Origin: Bacillota bacterium
Lineage (GTDB): Bacteria > Bacillota > Clostridia > Peptostreptococcales > Anaerovoracaceae
Direction: 5' to 3'
Assembly: GCA_030526355.1 (NCBI GenBank)
Contig: JAUNDC010000014.1
Span: 1-64,000, forward strand
DNA length: 64,000 bases
Both the position numbers and the translations under genes were made by a program. The notes beneath the pieces are model-generated. The model was not told the origin of the DNA and ran no database searches. It saw only the letters and a list, made by a program, of their open reading frames with translations. Shown one piece after another: positions 32,774-41,913 of this stretch (positions are counted from its first letter, which is position 1; each line of letters begins with the position of its first letter).

Positions 32774-35700
32774 ATGATGAATATAGCACAGATGTTTGCA
32801 AAACCAATAGATCGTGATTTAAAAGGCGTTATTAAAGTTGGGCAGGATGACGACCTGAATATTAAACAAGAGCTTGAGGAATATGTTGTGACACGTGAAC
32901 TGCAGAGACATTTCCGTGATTTCTTTGACAGCTATAAGCGTGGCATTACTGGAAATACAGATAAAATGGGCGTTTGGATTTCCGGTTTCTTTGGAAGCGG
33001 TAAATCTCATTTTCTGAAGATATTATCTTATCTTTTGGAAAACAAGGAAATTGATGGAAAGACAGCCTTAGAATATTTCGAAGAAGATGACAAGATTAAA
33101 GATCCGACAGTTCTTGCAGATATGCGTTTAGCAGCATCAACAAGTGCTGATGTTATATTATTCAATATTGATTCTAAAGGTGAGCAGAACGGAAAATCTG
33201 ATGAAAAGGCGATACTTTCCGTATTCTTAAAAGTATTCAATGAAATGCAGGGCTTCTGTGGTGCAATTCCATTTCTTGCTGATTTAGAACGTAAACTGTC
33301 AGAAGACGGTAGATATGAAGAGTTTAAGAATGCATTTGAAGAATCGTTTGGCTCCAAGTGGGTTGAAGCTAGAAATGACTTTGACTTTATCCAGGATGAT
33401 ATCGTTGAAGTGCTTTCTGATATAGGTTACATGAGTGAAGAGGCTGCTCGTAACTGGTGTGAACGTTCCACTATGGAGTATAAATTGAGCATTGAAGACT
33501 TTGCCAAGATGGTAAAGAAATATATCGATGCAAAAGACAACAACCATCATGTGGTTTTCTTAGTAGACGAAATTGGACAGTACATTGGCGAAGATGGAAA
33601 GCTAATGTTAAATTTGCAGACTGTTACTGAAGACTTAGGGACAGCATGTCAGGGAAAAGCATGGATAGTTGTAACAAGTCAGCAGGACATTGACTCTATT
33701 GTAAAAACTAAAGGAAATGACTTCTCTAAAATTCAAGGAAGATTTGATACTAGATTATCTTTATCCTCCGCAAACGTTGATGAAGTAATTCGGGAGAGAA
33801 TCTTAAAGAAGACAGAAACTGCAAATCAGACTCTTAATTTATATTACGAAGACAAAGCAACAATAATCAAAAACTTGATTTTATTTAATGATGGTATAGA
33901 GAAGAAACTGTATTCTGATGCGAATAATTTTGCACAGGTTTATCCGTTTATCCCGTACCAGTTTAATATCTTGGGAAATGTTCTGACTTCTATTCGTGAA
34001 CACGGAGCTTCCGGAAAACATTTGGCAGAAGGGGAACGTTCCATGTTGGCAATGTTCAAAGAGTCAGCAATGACTGTGATGAACCAGACGACAGGAACCG
34101 TTGTACCATTCCATATGTTTTACGATGCATTAGAACAGTTCTTGGATCATTCTCACAAAGGCGTGATTTCACGTGCGTTGGAAAATGATTATTTGAATCC
34201 AAACCATGAAGATAGCTGCTTCGACGTTAATGTATTAAAAACTCTCTTCATGATTAAGTATGTAAAGGAAATTAAGGCTAACCTTGAGAATATAGCGACA
34301 CTGATGGTATCCCACGTTGATGAGGACAGAATGGAGCTGGTTCAGAAGGTAGACGACGCATTAAAGCGTCTTATCAGACAGACATTAGTTCAGAAAAACG
34401 GTGATATCTACATATTCTTGACTAATGAAGAACAAGAAATCAATCGTGCAATCGAGGCACAGTCCATAGATATGGGTGAAGTAACGGCAAAGGTATCAGA
34501 AATGATCTTTGACGGTATTTTTGATGAGAAAAAATATCGTTACCCAGCGATGAATGGAAGATATGCTTTTGGATTCAATCAGGTAGTTGATGATAAGCCA
34601 TACAAAAACAATCAGAACTTTGAGATCACATTAAAGATATTAACTCCTAATAGTGATGAAATTGCAGATGATATGACTATGAGAATGCTGTCATCTCAAG
34701 GTAATTATGTATTAGTTGTATTGCCTGATGATAGAACTTTCCTGGATGAAATACGTGCTTCTAAACAGATTGAAAAGTTTATTAAATTTGATTCATTGAA
34801 TTCTGTTACAAAGTATGAACAGATTAAAGAAGCAAAAAGAATTGAACTTCGTGAACGTTCTGCTGCAGCGAAGTTATTCCTTCAAGAAGCTTTGAAAAAC
34901 GCAACGATTTATGTGAATGGTGATATAGTTCAGACATCTTCAAAGGATGTAAATGCACGTATCAATGAAGCTTTGGGCAAACAGGTATCGTCTGTATATC
35001 ACAAGTTAACTTACATTGATACGGCAACTAATGAAGCGGATATTCGCAAGTTATTTAAAGATGATGGACAGCAAATAACTATTGATGGAACAAAGACAAC
35101 TCCAAACATTTTGGCTATCAATGATATCAGAGATTACATAACAATTAATACAGAAAGACATATGAAGACTTCAATGAAGACATTATTGGACCGCTTTACA
35201 AAAGCACCATACGGATTCATAGAAGCCGATGTTCAGTGGGTTGTAGCAAAGCTGTTTAAAGATGGAGATATTTCTTTATATATAAATAGTGATGCTGTAA
35301 CAACATTAAATAAGAGCGTTGATGAAATCGTCAAGCTGATTACTCGAAAAGAGTTCAATGAACGCTTAATGACAGAGAAACGTGAACGTGCAACGGAAAA
35401 ACAGAAAAAGGCCGTAAAGGCAGTCATGAAAGAATTGTTCAATTCTGCATATCCGACAGACGATGATGATGCAGTAATGGGAGAATTTTTAAGATGTGCA
35501 GGTAATCTGAAAAATGATCTTGAAAAATTAGAAATTCATTATAGTAATCAGCCTAAATACCCGGGAAAAGCTATCATCAATGAAGGAAAAACGGTATTAA
35601 ATGATGTTCTTCAGATAAAGAATGCTAACGAATTCTTTGCCAATGTAGATCGTCATATGGATGATTATCTTGATTTTGCAGAAGATTACGAGCCAGTAAA

Positions 35701-36385
35701 GAAATTCTTTACTGGTGAGCAACTTAATATTTTTAATGAAGCTATTCGTCAGATGAAGATATTTGATGAAAGTAAAAACTTTATTGTTGATAAGCAGGTT
35801 GAAACAGCTGCACATACTATAAAAGAAATTTTAGATAAGAAAGTTCCATTTAATGATATCTATAAATTACCTAAGTTAATCGAAGATTTCAGATTGGCAT
35901 ATGTTGATTTAATGGTTGGAATGGAACCACCAATTGCAGATGCAATCGAAGATGCAAAAACTAGAGTCTTTGATGAATTAGAGGGAAAAGCATGTAAGGA
36001 TGCATTAAAACCTAAGTACATCAAGGCCTTTGCTGATATAAAAGAAAAACTTGATACATGTAACAATGTTGCAACTTTACAGAACATCAAAGTTGAAGCT
36101 GATGCGATGAAGGTTCGTTACTTGAATGAAATATCAGTCGAGGAAGCGAAATTTATATATGTGCCTGATCCAGTTAGTCCTGAAGGTCAGAGTGACGTTG
36201 ATATTCCACCTGCACCACCGGTACCACAACCAAAGAAACATAAAATTATCAGTATAAAATCAGTGAATTCAGAGTCAACTTGGCAGATTAAAAACGAAGA
36301 AGATATTAAACGCTATCTTGATGAACTCAAAACTAAATTGATGGCTACACTTGAAGAAGACACGATTATCAATATCGAGTTCTAA
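32774..36385 (+). CDS. brxC: BREX ATPase BrxC (PglY-like)
   Basis: A 1203-residue P-loop ATPase. Walker A is GFFGSGKS (71-78), Walker B is in HVVFLVDEIGQYIG, and VVTSQQDIDSIV is a sensor-like segment. The long C-terminal part is helical and includes coiled coils. Length fits BrxC. It is the motor/scaffold of BREX. The start is ATG 32774 or 32777 with AGGAGAG upstream. Confidence 0.95.
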   Translation: MMNIAQMFAKPIDRDLKGVIKVGQDDDLNIKQELEEYVVTRELQRHFRDFFDSYKRGITGNTDKMGVWISGFFGSGKSHFLKILSYLLENKEIDGKTALEYFEEDDKIKDPTVLADMRLAASTSADVILFNIDSKGEQNGKSDEKAILSVFLKVFNEMQGFCGAIPFLADLERKLSEDGRYEEFKNAFEESFGSKWVEARNDFDFIQDDIVEVLSDIGYMSEEAARNWCERSTMEYKLSIEDFAKMVKKYIDAKDNNHHVVFLVDEIGQYIGEDGKLMLNLQTVTEDLGTACQGKAWIVVTSQQDIDSIVKTKGNDFSKIQGRFDTRLSLSSANVDEVIRERILKKTETANQTLNLYYEDKATIIKNLILFNDGIEKKLYSDANNFAQVYPFIPYQFNILGNVLTSIREHGASGKHLAEGERSMLAMFKESAMTVMNQTTGTVVPFHMFYDALEQFLDHSHKGVISRALENDYLNPNHEDSCFDVNVLKTLFMIKYVKEIKANLENIATLMVSHVDEDRMELVQKVDDALKRLIRQTLVQKNGDIYIFLTNEEQEINRAIEAQSIDMGEVTAKVSEMIFDGIFDEKKYRYPAMNGRYAFGFNQVVDDKPYKNNQNFEITLKILTPNSDEIADDMTMRMLSSQGNYVLVVLPDDRTFLDEIRASKQIEKFIKFDSLNSVTKYEQIKEAKRIELRERSAAAKLFLQEALKNATIYVNGDIVQTSSKDVNARINEALGKQVSSVYHKLTYIDTATNEADIRKLFKDDGQQITIDGTKTTPNILAINDIRDYITINTERHMKTSMKTLLDRFTKAPYGFIEADVQWVVAKLFKDGDISLYINSDAVTTLNKSVDEIVKLITRKEFNERLMTEKRERATEKQKKAVKAVMKELFNSAYPTDDDDAVMGEFLRCAGNLKNDLEKLEIHYSNQPKYPGKAIINEGKTVLNDVLQIKNANEFFANVDRHMDDYLDFAEDYEPVKKFFTGEQLNIFNEAIRQMKIFDESKNFIVDKQVETAAHTIKEILDKKVPFNDIYKLPKLIEDFRLAYVDLMVGMEPPIADAIEDAKTRVFDELEGKACKDALKPKYIKAFADIKEKLDTCNNVATLQNIKVEADAMKVRYLNEISVEEAKFIYVPDPVSPEGQSDVDIPPAPPVPQPKKHKIISIKSVNSESTWQIKNEEDIKRYLDELKTKLMATLEEDTIINIEF

Positions 36386-36397
36386 GGAGGAATGACT

Positions 36398-37507
36398 TTG
36401 AACGACAACCCAAAGGTTTTTATATCATACAGCCACCAAGACGCTGTTTATGAAAATAAAGTATTAGAGTTTACCAACAAGCTACGCTCAGAGGGTATCG
36501 ACGCAAATGTTGACTTATATGAAGAAGCGCCCTCTGAGGGGTGGCCTCGTTGGATGGAAAACCAAATTAGAGAATCGGATTATGTTTTAGTACTGTGCAG
36601 CAAATCATATTATGATAAGTTTTATTCTGACACTAAAGGAAAAGGTGTTACTTGGGAAGTAAGCATTATATACCAGTGTTTATATGACACTAATGCGGAG
36701 ACCAAGAAGTTTATTCCTGCTTTCTTTGAAGCGGGAGAAGAACAATATATTCCTACTCCAATAAAGTCTTTTACATACTATAATGTCGGTACATCAGAGG
36801 GTTACAATAAACTTTACTGGAGGTTAAGAGGAGTAAATAAAACAGAAAAACCGCCACTTGGGAAATTAAGACCATTGCCGGAAAAACAACGAAAGACAAT
36901 GTTCTTTTCAACACCTATTGACTATGATAAGTGGAATGCTGCTCAGTGGCGAGGAATGTTGTACCTCTTTTTCCCCAATAATGAATATCCTCCGATTTTA
37001 GGGTTTTTATTTCACAATTATGAAGCAGGTAAAGCAATATTTGAGGAATGGAAGAAAACTGCTAACGGAGGTTATGCAGACGATTTCCTAAAAATTGACT
37101 TTATTGAACCTCCTTTCTCAAAAGACTGTTGGGTCAATAAAGAAAAAGACAGGAATTACGGTAATGGATATTTCGTTCATTTGGGGGCAAATATTGACGC
37201 ATCGGCTAAACGTGGAATAGAAAGCGGCATTACTCAAGACGAAATGTTACTTGCTACAATAAGCAGATACCAGTGGATGGATGAAAGCAAGAACAGAAAT
37301 ATTTTCAAGCAACTTGTTAAGAACGGCTGCGGCTATGAAATAATGCCGGTAGGCATCAAAAATAAGAGCAAACCAATCTCGCAGGAGAACTTAATTCTTG
37401 ACGATAAACTAACCATCAAAATGAAGGAAGTATGTTTTACACCTGCGATGAGTTTGACCGAGAACGATATTTGCGGTTGTGTACTGAACAATCCATATAT
37501 CGGTTAG
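36398..37507 (+). CDS. SEFIR-domain (TIR-like) protein embedded in BREX
   Basis: About 369 residues. The N-terminal 140 residues form a SEFIR/TIR-like fold: KVFISYSHQDAVYENKVLEF, EGIDANVDLYEEAPSEGWPR, SDYVLVLCSKSYYDKF, GVTWEVSIIYQCLYD and FIPAFFEAG. The C-terminal domain (about 165-369) is not recognised and may sense or execute. Bacterial SEFIR and TIR proteins can act as NAD-depleting abortive-infection effectors (known for some families). I chose TTG 36398 because AAGGAGG ends eight bases upstream; ATG 36392 lies too close to it. It sits between brxC and pglX, which is unusual for type 1 BREX. Confidence 0.8.
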   Translation: MNDNPKVFISYSHQDAVYENKVLEFTNKLRSEGIDANVDLYEEAPSEGWPRWMENQIRESDYVLVLCSKSYYDKFYSDTKGKGVTWEVSIIYQCLYDTNAETKKFIPAFFEAGEEQYIPTPIKSFTYYNVGTSEGYNKLYWRLRGVNKTEKPPLGKLRPLPEKQRKTMFFSTPIDYDKWNAAQWRGMLYLFFPNNEYPPILGFLFHNYEAGKAIFEEWKKTANGGYADDFLKIDFIEPPFSKDCWVNKEKDRNYGNGYFVHLGANIDASAKRGIESGITQDEMLLATISRYQWMDESKNRNIFKQLVKNGCGYEIMPVGIKNKSKPISQENLILDDKLTIKMKEVCFTPAMSLTENDICGCVLNNPYIG

Positions 37508-37517
37508 GAGGTGCAAT

Positions 37518-40500
37518 ATGAATAAAACAGCGATAAAAAACTTCGCAGTATGGGCGAGGCAGAAGTTAATCGATGATATTAAATATAAAGCCGGTATGCT
37601 CGGTATTACCGAAAACGGAATTGCCGAGAAGTTACCGCAGTCAACTAAAGACTTGCAATTTTTCGATATTGGAACAAAGAATTACGCAGAGGTTTCCGGA
37701 AAAGAAATCTCTCAGCGTAATGCTCTAATTTATGCAATTAAACATAAAGAGACCGAAGGTAATAAATTCAAAGAAGCATTTAAGTATGTCGTTGAAGAAG
37801 TTGCATATACTTGGTTCAATCGCCTTATCGCAATTCGCTTTATGGAGGTAAATGATTATTTACCTTCAGGAATTCGTGTGCTTTCATCCGAAAACAAAGC
37901 AAAGAACGAACCCGACTTTGTTACTTCTCCGTTTGACACCGATTTAGAGTTTACACCTTATGAAGAGGACAGAGTTGTTCAACTTAAAGATGAAAACAAG
38001 CTGGACGAGTTGTTCCGTATGCTCTTTATTAAGCAATGCAATAAACTCCACGATATTCTTCCTGAATTGTTTGAGCGTACAGATGACTATACTGAACTGC
38101 TCCTTACAATGTCCTTCACTGATAAGGATGGGGTGATTTATCACCTTACTCACGACATTCCTGAAAGTAACTTCAATGTTGAACAGGAAGGTCAGGTCGA
38201 GATTATTGGATGGTTATATCAGTATTATAATTCTGAGTTAAAAGACGAAACTTTTGCACAACTAAAGAAAAATGTAAAGATCACTAAAGAGCGTATTCCT
38301 GCCGCAACGCAATTGTTTACGCCAGATTGGATTGTCCGTTATATGGTTGAGAACTCTCTCGGTCGCTTGTGGATTGAGGGACACCCCAATAATAGCCTAA
38401 AAAATGAATGGAAATACTATCTTGACGAAGCGGAGCAAGAAGAAAGCGTTATTGCTGAACTTGAAAAGATTCGCAATCAGTATGGAAAAATAAATCCCGA
38501 AGAAATCAAAGTTATTGATCCTTGTATGGGAAGTGGACATATTCTCGTTTATGCCTTTGATGTCTTGATGCAGATTTATGAAAGTTGCGGCTATACACAG
38601 AGGGATGCTGCCAAGTCGATTATCATGAACAATATATTTGGCTTAGATATTGACAAACGAGCATATCAGCTTTCTTACTTTGCTTTAATGATGAAGGCTC
38701 GTCAGTATAGCAGAAGAATATTTAATGAAGATGTTAAGCCAAATGTGTTTGTTATTGAAGATAATACTGTTTTGACTTCTGATGCCATTGACTACATTTC
38801 AAATGGAAATCAAAAAATCAAAGCTGACTTAAAATCAATTTCGGATGATTTATATAATGCAAAGGAATACGGAAGTATCATTGAAGTGACTCCCGTTGAC
38901 TTTAATGCCATTTATTGCAGAATAGATGAAGTGAAACAAGGTGAACTTGATATATTTAGTGCCTATATTCCTGAACAAGTAACGCCTATAATTCGTCAAG
39001 CCGAAGTTATGGCACAGAAATACGATGTTGTTGTCACTAATCCTCCATATATGGGAAATAAAGGTTTTTCGACAAAGTTACTTGACTACATCACAAATTG
39101 GTATTACGAATGTAAAATCGACCTTTTTGCTGTATTTATTCAAAAATGTAGTTCTATGGTCAACAAAAATGGCATTTATAGTTTGATAACGCCAGACTCT
39201 TGGATGTTTTTGAGCCGATTTGAAAAATTGCGCGTTCCATATTTATCAACAAACACATTTTGTACGATAGCACACATGGGTTTTGGAGCTTTTGATAGTG
39301 GATTTGGTACGGTGGCTTTTACTGCCATCCGTAAAGATATCCCAATGTACAAGTCCACTTGTTTGAGACTCGTCGATATGCCGACTTCCAGCGAAAAAGA
39401 AGAAGCCTATTTCACTTCACCTCGCATCATTTCAAATAAAATGAATTACAGTAAAGTGATTGGTAATCCTATTTGCTATTGGGCTTCTCAGAGGCTAATT
39501 GATAGTTTTAAGCACAAAACTATTAAAGACCTCGGATCGAGTTGCGTTGGCCTTGTAACCGGGAATAATGAAAATTTTATCCGAGGCTGGTATGAAATAA
39601 ATTATTCGCTTTTTGGAAGGAATATGTCCAGAGAAGAAGCTATATCATCGGAGTCGCTTAAATGGTTTCCAATAAATCAATCTGGCGATTACCGAAAATG
39701 GTATGGAAACAATGTAAATGTTTTTGATTGGTGGCATAATGGCTTTAACATCAAGAAGTTCAAACTTGATCGTTATCTCAGAGGCGAGGCAGAAAAGAAA
39801 AATAGTAAATGTTGGAACGAGGAATCTTATTTCCACGAAGGGTTAACATGGAGCAGAATAAGTACCGATAGATTTTCAGCAAGATATTCACAGCTCGGAT
39901 GTACCGCAGGTACAACATGCCCGATATATTTCCCTAATGTTGATAAGGAATATATTCTTGGTTTGCTAAACACAAAGGTTATCGGAACAATTGTTGCTTT
40001 TCTAAATCCGACAGTGAGTTTTCAAGCTGCCGATATAGACAGAATACCGGTAATTGTTGACCAAGGTTATTTACAGAGAGTTAAAGAGATTGTTGCGCAA
40101 AATATCTATGAAAGCAAAAAAGATTGGGACTCTTTTGAAACCTCTTGGGATTTCACAGAGCACCCGCTTGTAAGACTGTCAAAAGACTTGTGGGACGCAA
40201 CAACCGTGGGTGCTTCTATGTCTTATTACTACGGCGGTCACCCGAAAGTTGGTTCTCCTGTGGAACTCTGCTATATGCTTTGGCAGGGCGAATGTAACGA
40301 ACGCTTCAATCAATTAAAGGCTAATGAAGAAGAACTGAACCGTATCTTTATTGATATTTACGGATTGCAAGATGAATTGACACCGGAAGTTGAAGATAAA
40401 GATGTTACCGTTCGCAAAGCGGATTTGCAGAGAGACATCAAGAGCCTGATTTCCTATGCGGTTGGTTGTATGCTCGGTCGTTATTCTCTTGATACAGAAG

Positions 40501-41162
40501 GCATTGCCTATGCAGGCGGTTATTGGGATACCGGCAAGTATGAAAGATTTATTCCGGACGCAGATAACTGTATTCCGATTACCGACGAAGAATACTTTGA
40601 GGACGATATTGTAGGCTTGTTCTGTGCTTGGCTTAAAAAGGTTTATGGAGAGGATAGTCTTGAGCAGAACCTTGATTTTATTGCAAAGGCACTTGGCAAC
40701 AAAGGTGCTACAAGCCGTGAAGTTATCAGAAACTACTTCCTGAATGACTATATAAAAGACCATATCAAGACTTATCAGAAGCGTCCTATTTATTGGCTTT
40801 TCGACAGCGGCAAGCAGAACGGCTTTAAGGCTCTTTGCTATATGCACCGCTGGAATGCCGATACAACCGGCAATATGCGTGTGGAATATCTCCACCGTAT
40901 GCAGCGTGTGTATGAAAAAGAGATTAACCGTATGCAGGAAATCATCGACAACAGCCGAGATAACAAGGAAATCTCAAACGCTACAAAACGCAAAGAGAAA
41001 CTTCAAAAACAAATCAAGGAAACAAAAGATTACGACGCAAAGGTTGCTCATTTGGCTCTTTCTCGTATTGACATTGACCTTGATGACGGCGTAAAGGTCA
41101 ACTATGAAAAAGTGCAAACTGCATCTGACGGAAAGAAAATGCAGATTTTAGCGAAGATTTGA
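37518..41162 (+). CDS. pglX: BREX adenine methyltransferase PglX
   Basis: A 1214-residue N6-adenine methyltransferase. S-adenosylmethionine motif I is DPCMGSGH (334-341) and the catalytic motif IV is NPPY (508-511). The C-terminal half contains the target-recognition region and ends in a helical coiled segment. Length is standard for type 1 PglX. It marks host DNA at a short asymmetric motif and takes part in exclusion of unmarked phage DNA. GGAGGTGCAATATG leads the start, ten bases after the SEFIR gene. Confidence 0.95.
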   Translation: MNKTAIKNFAVWARQKLIDDIKYKAGMLGITENGIAEKLPQSTKDLQFFDIGTKNYAEVSGKEISQRNALIYAIKHKETEGNKFKEAFKYVVEEVAYTWFNRLIAIRFMEVNDYLPSGIRVLSSENKAKNEPDFVTSPFDTDLEFTPYEEDRVVQLKDENKLDELFRMLFIKQCNKLHDILPELFERTDDYTELLLTMSFTDKDGVIYHLTHDIPESNFNVEQEGQVEIIGWLYQYYNSELKDETFAQLKKNVKITKERIPAATQLFTPDWIVRYMVENSLGRLWIEGHPNNSLKNEWKYYLDEAEQEESVIAELEKIRNQYGKINPEEIKVIDPCMGSGHILVYAFDVLMQIYESCGYTQRDAAKSIIMNNIFGLDIDKRAYQLSYFALMMKARQYSRRIFNEDVKPNVFVIEDNTVLTSDAIDYISNGNQKIKADLKSISDDLYNAKEYGSIIEVTPVDFNAIYCRIDEVKQGELDIFSAYIPEQVTPIIRQAEVMAQKYDVVVTNPPYMGNKGFSTKLLDYITNWYYECKIDLFAVFIQKCSSMVNKNGIYSLITPDSWMFLSRFEKLRVPYLSTNTFCTIAHMGFGAFDSGFGTVAFTAIRKDIPMYKSTCLRLVDMPTSSEKEEAYFTSPRIISNKMNYSKVIGNPICYWASQRLIDSFKHKTIKDLGSSCVGLVTGNNENFIRGWYEINYSLFGRNMSREEAISSESLKWFPINQSGDYRKWYGNNVNVFDWWHNGFNIKKFKLDRYLRGEAEKKNSKCWNEESYFHEGLTWSRISTDRFSARYSQLGCTAGTTCPIYFPNVDKEYILGLLNTKVIGTIVAFLNPTVSFQAADIDRIPVIVDQGYLQRVKEIVAQNIYESKKDWDSFETSWDFTEHPLVRLSKDLWDATTVGASMSYYYGGHPKVGSPVELCYMLWQGECNERFNQLKANEEELNRIFIDIYGLQDELTPEVEDKDVTVRKADLQRDIKSLISYAVGCMLGRYSLDTEGIAYAGGYWDTGKYERFIPDADNCIPITDEEYFEDDIVGLFCAWLKKVYGEDSLEQNLDFIAKALGNKGATSREVIRNYFLNDYIKDHIKTYQKRPIYWLFDSGKQNGFKALCYMHRWNADTTGNMRVEYLHRMQRVYEKEINRMQEIIDNSRDNKEISNATKRKEKLQKQIKETKDYDAKVAHLALSRIDIDLDDGVKVNYEKVQTASDGKKMQILAKI

Positions 41163-41173
41163 GGTGTATAGTA

Positions 41174-41707
41174 ATGGGAAATAGTGAAGAAAACAAAACT
41201 GCTAATGAACTATACGCTTATGTAAAAGAGTTTGCACTTCTTAAATTGGAGAACGAAACCAAACGAGAAGATTCTTTAATCCAACAATCTGCTAATATGC
41301 AGACAGCGTTTTCTTTCACAACAGCTGCTCTACTTATGGTAGCTACAATTGCCGCTGAGTATCGTGGAGCAATGTCGCTTGAGTTTTTGCTGTTAGCTTT
41401 TTCAACAATTACAACATTGATGTTAGTTAGTCTTGTGTTCGCTTCGATGGCTCAAAATAGACAATTAAACACTACGTTTCCCGATATCGAAGTTTTTACA
41501 CAGCAAATTGAAGATAAGTATACAGACTATTTGACATCTGCACAAAGAGATAAAGCTATTGCAGAGTTGATTGGAAAAGTTCAAAAAAGTAAAGATGAAA
41601 TAAACGATAAAAGAGTAAAAAGAATTAGATGGTCTATGCGATTTTTTTATTCAGCGTTGGCATTAACGGTTTTTTGGTTTTTTGTTGCTCTTTGCATAAT
41701 GTTTTAA
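41174..41707 (+). CDS. Three-helix membrane protein between pglX and pglZ
   Basis: A 177-residue protein from ATG 41174 (GAGGTG seven bases upstream). Hydrophobic helices cover about residues 41-62 (TAALLMVATIAAEY), 67-92 (LEFLLLAFSTITTLMLVSLV) and 150-175 (YSALALTVFWFFVALCIMF). A soluble helical linker separates the second and third. The layout resembles small effector or SLATT-like membrane proteins that accompany nucleotide-signalling defence systems, but no family could be assigned. It may be an effector partner of the SEFIR protein (inference). Confidence 0.65.
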   Translation: MGNSEENKTANELYAYVKEFALLKLENETKREDSLIQQSANMQTAFSFTTAALLMVATIAAEYRGAMSLEFLLLAFSTITTLMLVSLVFASMAQNRQLNTTFPDIEVFTQQIEDKYTDYLTSAQRDKAIAELIGKVQKSKDEINDKRVKRIRWSMRFFYSALALTVFWFFVALCIMF

Positions 41708-41724
41708 TTTGGAGGAAAAGAAAG

Positions 41725-41880
41725 ATGGCAGAAAAAGATAATAATACACAAAATAGCGGTGGCAATGACTCTCAGGCAAACCCAATGAAAGCTGTAAAAA
41801 CAACTTCGTTGCCTACTAAGCATGAGTTTTCTTCTGATAATTCTCATAATAATTCTGAAAAGCGAAATGGAAACAACTAA
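41725..41880 (+). CDS. Small polar, disordered protein
   Basis: A 51-residue protein after TTGGAGGAAAAGAAAG. It is rich in Asn, Ser, Lys and Asp (begins MAEKDNNTQNSGGNDSQANP) with no hydrophobic core, so it is probably disordered. It lies between the membrane protein and pglZ. Good ribosome site and spacing support translation; the function is unknown. Confidence 0.5.
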   Translation: MAEKDNNTQNSGGNDSQANPMKAVKTTSLPTKHEFSSDNSHNNSEKRNGNN

Positions 41881-41913
41881 GATTTCCGATATAAAATTAG
41901 GAGCGTGAGAATT

